DNA from: Diospyros lotus
Lineage: Eukaryota; Streptophyta; Magnoliopsida; Ericales; Ebenaceae
Length of the DNA stretch: 64,000 nt
Assembly (NCBI RefSeq): GCF_014633365.1
Contig: NC_068344.1
Location: forward strand, 35,772,670-35,836,669
Direction of reading: 5' to 3'
Shown here piece after piece: positions 58,240 through 64,000 of the stretch. The position numbers and the translations under genes were made by a program. The notes beneath the pieces were generated by a model. That model had not been told where the DNA came from and made no database searches. It saw only the letters and a program-made list of their open reading frames with translations. The number at the start of each line of letters is the position of its first letter. Positions within the stretch are counted from its first letter, which is position 1.

Positions 58240-59760
58240 AATTACCACACATGCCAATCATCGATTTAGATGAATAGTTCATTATATTCGATAAACCCAA
58301 CTTATTTTCTTCCTAGTTCTGGCAATCAAATTTGTCTTGCAATCCAACAATCAAATGGATTGCCAGAAATAGGAAGAAATCGAGTTGGTGTTATCGGAGA
58401 TAATGAACCATTTACCTAAATCGAAGATGGACATGTGCGATAACTATGTTATTTAGAACCTTTTAAAGGTAGCAAATGATGAACAAATGACTCAAATTAT
58501 TTACACGCTGACCAAATTCTCAATTGAATGAACTAGGTATTATCTACATTTAAATTCATTTTGTAACCTAGAAAAACCTAATGGATTAGTGGAAGAAAAT
58601 TCATTTGTGAACGGTAGTAAAATTTGTAGATCAACATACGTGAGGTATGTTGGAAAACAAATTTGATTTTTGAAAACAAGAAGAAATCAAGTGGTGCTAT
58701 TTGAGATCATAGATCATGAATTATTCATCTGAATGGATGATCGATATTTATTGGAATTATATGATCAGGAAGAAAATGGCAAGAAACCCATAGTCCCATC
58801 ACCACAGCCATGGTTGCTAAAGGAAGAGAAAAAATAAGAAGAAATTAAGTTGGTGTTGTCAAAGATAATAAACTATTTATAGGATCCGGTGATCGATGTG
58901 TGGAAATTATGGTCGGACAGGAAAATGAAGGAAACCCACCATCCCAACGCTACCGCCATAGCTGCCAAAGAAGAAGAAAGAGAGATCAAGAAGAAATCAA
59001 GTTGATGTTACTAGAGATAATGAATTATTTACTTGATCAAATTATTGATATATGTGAAAATTATGATCAGGTAGAAAAAGGAAAGAAATTCACCGTCACA
59101 ATGCCACTGCCATGGCTGCCTAAGAAGAAGAGAAAACAAGAAGGAATTGAGTTGGTGCTATTAGAGATCATGAACTATTTACCAGATCTAATGATTAATA
59201 TTTGTGGAAATTATGATCGAGGAGGAAAAAGAAAGAAATCCATCGTCTTGTCGCCACCGCCATGGCTGCCAAAAAAGGCGAGAGAACAAGACGAAATCAA
59301 GTTGCTACTACTAGAGATAATTAACTATTTATCTAATTTGATGATCAATATACATGAGAATTACAATCTGAGAGAAAAAAGAAAAAAAATCAACCATCTG
59401 GTGACCACCATAATGGCTGTCAAAGAAGAAGAGAAAACAAGACGAAATTGAGTTAGATCTATTAGACATAATGAATTATTTACCTGATCTGATGATCGAT
59501 GTGTGTGGGAACTATGATCGAAAAGAAAAAGGAAGCAAACCCATAGTTTTGTCATCATCGTCAAAGAAAGAGAGAAAATAAGAAGAAGTCGAGTTGATGC
59601 TATTAGAGATCATGAACTAGTTATGAGATCTAATGATCGATATACATAAAGATCAGGATTTGGGACAAAAAAGGGCTTTGAGATCATGATTTGGGAGGAA
59701 AATGAAGGAAACCCACTACCCCAGCACCACCGCCTTTTGCCAAAGAAGGAGAGAAGTTTC
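58240..59760 (+). repeat. 150-bp coding-like tandem repeat array, unit B copy
   Basis: Same organisation as 27000-28500. The longest ORF is 58900-59451 (183 aa), covering about four repeats with the EIxLVLLEIMNYL and PWLPKKKRKQE signatures. Retention of a similar open frame at the same place in units A and B is notable, although unit 0 is broken. Confidence 0.75.
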
Positions 59761-61219
59761 GTGAAGAAATAAAGAAAATGAGAAAGAGATATATAAAATT
59801 GAAGACTACCGCTTGTCTTTTAAGCTAACCTCAAGGGTACCTGAGCGTTAGTTATTGACATGATTCAAACATTGGATCAAGTAAAAGTTTTTTTTCCACT
59901 CCAACCCTTGTTAAACTACCCATTAGGGTTAATATAAAAATAATTTTATTATAAATCAATTTTATGAAAAAAATTAATATTTACGCTGATCATCTCAAAA
60001 AAGCTTTTAAATACATAAATTAAAATTAAGTACATAAATTTTAAAGAATTGGTTTAATCAAGTACATAAATTTTGGTTTAATTAGATTTAAATCATCTTA
60101 TGAAAAAAGTTATAAATTAAAATTATAAAAATAGTCTCTTCACAACATGACATAAGAGTAAATGCTACAAAACAATCTTCTGATAACTCTCATAAGACAA
60201 AGGATATTGTGCATTAAAACATGCTGTACGTTCACATGTTAAAAGTAGATTCATTTGATGAAAAGAACTGAAGGCATCCGCCATCAACCATCTAAACCGG
60301 ATAGATTGAGGTGTAAATTGCCAATTACAATGGTTTAAAACCCGAAAAGTAAATGGAGCCAAGTGTTTGATATAATCATCGAGCTTAACCACTTGAGCTT
60401 CTAAAGCAACTAACCATTAGGAGGATTGATCTATTATATCACTATGAGTTATGGTCCTTTTTGAAGCTTGCATTTACTTTTTCTTTTTTATTTTGCAACT
60501 TGCTTAATTATATTGTCAATCTCATCTTAATTATATTAATTGCATAAAATGGAAAAATAGGGGTTCATATCTTATTATTTAAGCTCAAAGGTAGAATGAT
60601 ATGATTTTGATGATAATAAATATTATTTTATTAAAATAAAAATAAAGAATTTCAATCAGCTTAATGTGAAGAAGAAATGAAAATCATGGCTGAATAACTT
60701 AAGTCAACTGATATTTAATTTTAAATCAACTAAAGTAAGGCAGTAAGTAAGTATTTGATCTTGCATTAAGTCGATTGAAGTTAACCAAAATTTTGGTCTA
60801 GGATCTTAAGTCGACCAGATTCAATATAAGTTGTGCAGCGCAATTACTGTTGGCTACATCAATTGTCGTTTCCAATCATCGCCACTATTCCCACGCATTT
60901 TTCGATTATCGCGATCGATTGTCGATCTTCTCTTATGGACGACACTTCTTGCATCATCTCCTTCGGTAATAGTCTTCCCAATCGATGGTCTCTCTAATCA
61001 TCCGTCTTCTTCTTTAGTCGCAACAATTGATCGTTTGTTTGACTAATTCATCTTTCCCGACCGACGGTTCCTTCGCCTTTTTGCCTTCCACCACTGTCGA
61101 CGATGGCCTCCACACCTTATGTCACCATCGACGCCTTTTTACCATCAATGTTGTCTGCCATAGCCACTGACTAGTTCATTTTTCTCATTATTATTTTTTA
61201 TTTATGTGTATATATAAGT
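59761..61219. other. Conserved intergenic sequence, unit B
   Basis: Counterpart of 28501-30040, with the same unassigned minus-strand ORF (60392-60165) and C/T-rich stretch (60830-61170). Confidence 0.5.
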
Positions 61220-61857
61220 TAGAGATGGCAAACGGGCCGGGCCGGGCCAACCCAACCAGCCACCAAATGGCCCGCGGGTCAAGCGGGCCAGGCCAAATCA
61301 GCCCGCTTAAAAACGGGCCAGCAGATTGCTGGCCCTAGCCCGGCCCTACACGGGCCCGCCCAATTTTTTTTTTTGGCCCAGAGGCAGGCGGCGTGAGCAA
61401 GAGAGGGCGAGGGGCGCAGGCGATAGAGGGCGAGCGAGGGGCGAGGGCGGCGAGCGAGGGCGAGAGCGAGGGGTGCGGGCGAGGGCGAGGGCGAGAGCGA
61501 GGGGTGAGGGCGAGGGCGAGGGCGAGCGAGGGCGAGGGCGAGAGCGAGGGGCGCGGGCGAGGGCAAGACGAGGGCGACGGCGAGCGAGGGCAAGAGTGAG
61601 GGGCGCGGGTGAGGGCGACGGCGAGGGCGAGACAGAGGGCGAGGCAGAGGGTGAGGGCGAGGGCGACAAAGGGCGAGGCAGAGGGTGAGGGCGAGGGCTA
61701 CAGAGGGCGAGGCAGATGGTGAGGGTGAGAGGCGAGGCTGAAGGGAGGTTTGTCGATTAGCGGGCCAACGGGCCAGGCAGGCCAGCCAGGCCTTAAATGG
61801 GCCAGCAAAATGCTGGCCCTAGCCCGGTCCCGGGCCGGGCTCATTTTGCCATCTCTA
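61220..61857. mobile_element. Non-autonomous hAT element
   Basis: 638 bp with terminal inverted repeats TAGAGATGGCAAA and 8-bp flanks ATATAAGT (61212-61219) and ATATAAAT (61858-61865), the TSD length of hAT elements. Unit A has the uninserted site near 30040 (tatataagtcccacat). Subterminal GGGCCGGGCC repeats are on both sides. No transposase. Confidence 0.88.
61388..61740. repeat. GAGGGC hexamer array inside the hAT element
   Basis: Imperfect GAGGGC/GAGCGAGGGC repeats of about 350 bp, much richer in GC than anything else in the window. Both strands stay open by composition, producing Arg/Gly/Glu or Pro/Ser/Ala peptides that should not be taken as genes. Confidence 0.85.
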
Positions 61858-62252
61858 ATATAAATCTCACATATATTATTATTTTATAACAAATGACATG
61901 CCAAGTCAACTTGAATACAATCTCTCTAAATCGAATTTACATTATACCTAATTGAGTCAATTTGAATATAATTGCCAAGATTAAAAAAAATTGAATCAAA
62001 TTATAAATTCGTAAAAAAATTAGATTATTTTCATAATTTACCCTATTTCTAACGAATTTTTTCAATATTTTATTGTCATCATCTCGTAAAAGACTCAATT
62101 TTTTTCACTCGTCTCTGCTCGTTGCTTCTTCATCTCTTTTCTCACACGGAAACTGTCAAAACCAAACACAAACACGATCGCAATTGATCACTGACAATTT
62201 TCTCGTTTCTCTTCTTCAACTCAACCATTGAGCAAACCAGTGCAATAATAGA

Positions 62253-62579
62253 ATGGCCAAATTCATATTCCAAGCTAATCTGAACTTCTACTGTCTTTCA
62301 CAGGACCTGCCTTCTAAAAGCTCAAATTTCAACTCTTTGCTCAAACGTAGTTGCTTACCCGCATTCCCTTCGAGTTCACGTCTGAAATTCGTGGTTTCTA
62401 GTAGCATTAAACAGAAGGAGAATGTTGCAGAAAGGGATCGAGACGCCAGGCCAGTTGTTCCCAGGCTGCGGGTCGATGAATTGGAGAAATCCGAGGGTGG
62501 ACTGGGAACTGGAACTAGCTATGGTGAAGTAGATTCTAATTGGACTTGGCCCCCGTGGAAGAATCTTCCTGAAAGATAA
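62253..62579 (+). pseudogene. Anion transporter (PHT4/ANTR type) first-exon copy, unit B/C
   Basis: Encodes MAKFIFQANLNFYC followed by LSQDLPSKSSN...WPPWKNLPER then stop, 108 aa, close to the copy at 33541. The stop falls where the transporter continues YKLI. The next transporter piece (GTTSLAFVICNMDK) appears at 63451-63491 behind a good acceptor, so this copy could in principle be linked to it by splicing, but no suitable donor is evident before the stop. Confidence 0.65.
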
Positions 62580-63450
62580 ACACCAACGGACACTGTTGGG
62601 ATGTGATACCCAACGAGTTTAAGGCGATGATAATAAGATTGGGTTATAGATTTTAACTTAAAATTGGTAGATTTAAAGGTTCAAACTCACTTATAAAAAA
62701 ATTCAATAAGATGGCTTAAATAAATTTATTTTATTATTTAAAAAAAATAAATTTGGTCCAGTTTCTCAAAACAAGAACAAAACCCCATTTTGCTTAGCTG
62801 TGCCATCTGAAGCCCATTAGACAGCCTATTATTCTCCTATGTCAGGCACATTAGAAAGCCCATCTCTGATCTCTGCAAGTCCAAGTCCATTACTCATTTG
62901 ATCGAGTTGTTTTGATGCTGCTGGAGACTTGGTCGTTGCCATTCAAACCAGGTTTGTTTCTCCCCCTTTGTCTTCACTCTCATCTCATCTCATCTCTTTC
63001 GAAATCCCATGGAGCCTATCTCTGTGAGATGCTTCGATGGTTATCAAGATATATATCGCGTTTATGGGGGTGGTTTTTTGAACGGGCGAGAGAAAGAAAA
63101 TAGAGAGAGTGAGAGAGTGACCGAAGAGGAGGAAAAAAACGAGTGATGTTCGTATTCATTTGGGTTGGGGTATTTTCTTCTGATTTGGGCAGATTTGGGA
63201 TCGATCTGAGGGTTGGTTTTGGGTTTTCCCTGGGACCGATTCTTGGCTTAGCTTAGTGGGTCTTGGACCGATCGATCTGAGCCTTGAAGCCCCACCTTCA
63301 ACTCCTCCATCGCCGGCGACAACAGGGAGTTCTTTTGCTGTTGTGCTTTTGGTTTCTTGTTTGGTTTGGTTGTTTTTAACTTACTGTTTTTCGTATTTTT
63401 TTCTAATCTAATCTGTGGTTTGTGGATTTTGCGAGGAATTTTCTTTACAG
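62580..63450. other. Intergenic, leader and intron-like sequence
   Basis: 62580-62940 resembles 33870-34250. 63100-63440 resembles 1-345. It ends with the acceptor ttctttacag in front of the exon at 63451. A 63-aa ORF (62912-63103) has no known domain. Confidence 0.5.
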
Positions 63451-63491
63451 GCACAACCTCTCTGGCCTTTGTTATTTGCAACATGGATAAG
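63451..63491 (+). pseudogene. Anion transporter second exon piece
   Basis: g-GTTSLAFVICNMDK, a hallmark of the first membrane segment of plastid PHT4/ANTR transporters, between an AG acceptor (63449-63450) and a GT donor (63492). The following transporter exons are not found; instead a 2OGD exon fragment follows. Confidence 0.65.
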
Positions 63492-63654
63492 GTAATTCCT
63501 TTCATTTCTGTTGGGAATTTCTTCTAACAGTTTGTTGTCTTTAGATACTGTTGGACAATTGGCTTGCGAAATATTTCTCTTTCCTCGATTGTTTATATCC
63601 CAACTGGTATAACTTTCACTTGTTTATGTTGTTTGCATCATGGATTAGGTGTTC

Positions 63655-63735
63655 TCATCCAAGTCCAGTGACTTAGCCATGGCTTTCAGGAGCAGCCCGT
63701 TCATCTCTGCCAACTTTGCTGTGTATTCATGTAAG
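63655..63735 (-). pseudogene. 2OGD exon 3 fragment, unit C
   Basis: Near-identical to 7020-7100. Minus-strand reading gives AKLAEMNGLLLKAMAKSLDLDE. The window then continues like 7100-7380, with an extra internal duplication of gcagactaagtgacaact (63822-63841 and 63902-63919), and ends before exon 2. Confidence 0.75.
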
Positions 63736-64000
63736 ATTCCCCCTGCATTTTTGACATAATTAAGTCTTTATCCTACATTATGGAGTTGACAACATGGATT
63801 CTATCTCACCAATCATTTCTAGGCAGACTAAGTGACAACTAATCAAACTACCCAAGGTGCAGTTTTTGCCGATTTGTGTTTCCTCATCATCTTCTTCTTA
63901 GGCAGACTAAGTGACAACAAATCAAAGATGGGTATTTGTTGGACACATCAAATGGCATATTAGATTTTAGAGATTTATTATGCTTAATCAAACAATGTGA

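Noticed and set aside
61279..61688. ORFs of 103-120 aa on both strands
   Set aside because: Compositional by-products of the GAGGGC array within the hAT element.
1..64000. CRISPR array, operons, bacterial promoters or phage
   Set aside because: Spliced genes, plant transposons and plant protein families show nuclear plant DNA. The tandem arrays are too long in period and lack spacers.

Overview
This is nuclear DNA of a flowering plant, most likely a woody eudicot; I cannot name the species. The evidence is AT-rich intergenic sequence, GT/AG introns, plant-specific gene families (receptor-like proteins with leucine-rich repeats (LRRs), 2-oxoglutarate dioxygenases (2OGD), a plastid anion transporter, an auxin response factor fragment) and plant transposon families (Cassandra TRIM with 5S-rRNA-like LTRs, CACTA, hAT, Helitron, a long Ty3/gypsy-type LTR, copia).

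The window is a tandem segmental array with a period of about 27-29 kb. The clearest markers are three copies of one anion-transporter exon at about 6.49, 33.54 and 62.25 kb. Unit 0 (1-9.0 kb) is partial and rearranged. Unit A (about 9.0-34.3 kb) holds RLP-A, a partial duplicate of its last exon, a copia relic, a broken 2OGD on the minus strand, a 150-bp coding-like repeat array, a long solo LTR and an anion-transporter exon. Unit B (about 34.3-62.6 kb) holds the same parts: RLP-B, an intact 2OGD, the 150-bp array and the transporter exon, with its own insertions. Unit C begins near 62.6 kb and runs off the edge.

The likely functional genes are RLP-A (10013-18627), RLP-B (39590-49834), both spliced, kinase-less LRR receptor-like proteins of the RLP13/14/15 type, and 2OGD-B (57488-55230, minus), an SRG1-like dioxygenase of about 360 aa. 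2OGD-A has a nonsense codon and a frameshift. Other gene-like pieces are fragments.

Because the units are paralogous, several insertions can be dated against an empty site in another unit. This gives clean boundaries and target-site duplications (TSDs) for a 3.87-kb CACTA element carrying two ARF6/8 exons (687-4558, TSD ATA) with a nested Cassandra; a Cassandra in an RLP-A intron (13607-14245, TSD GAATT); a 3.1-kb solo LTR (30261-33363, TSD CATCA); a 2.86-kb composite retroelement in the RLP-B promoter, made of two head-to-head Cassandra-type elements, one with its 5' LTR replaced by the 3' part of the gypsy-type LTR (36308-39163, TSD TGCTT); and a 638-bp hAT element (61220-61857). A Helitron-like element lies at 50958-53563.

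The most notable structures are the head-to-head chimeric retroelement and the multiplication of 159-nt phase-symmetric LRR exons inside RLP-A and RLP-B, including pseudo-exons with stops that could be skipped without breaking the frame.
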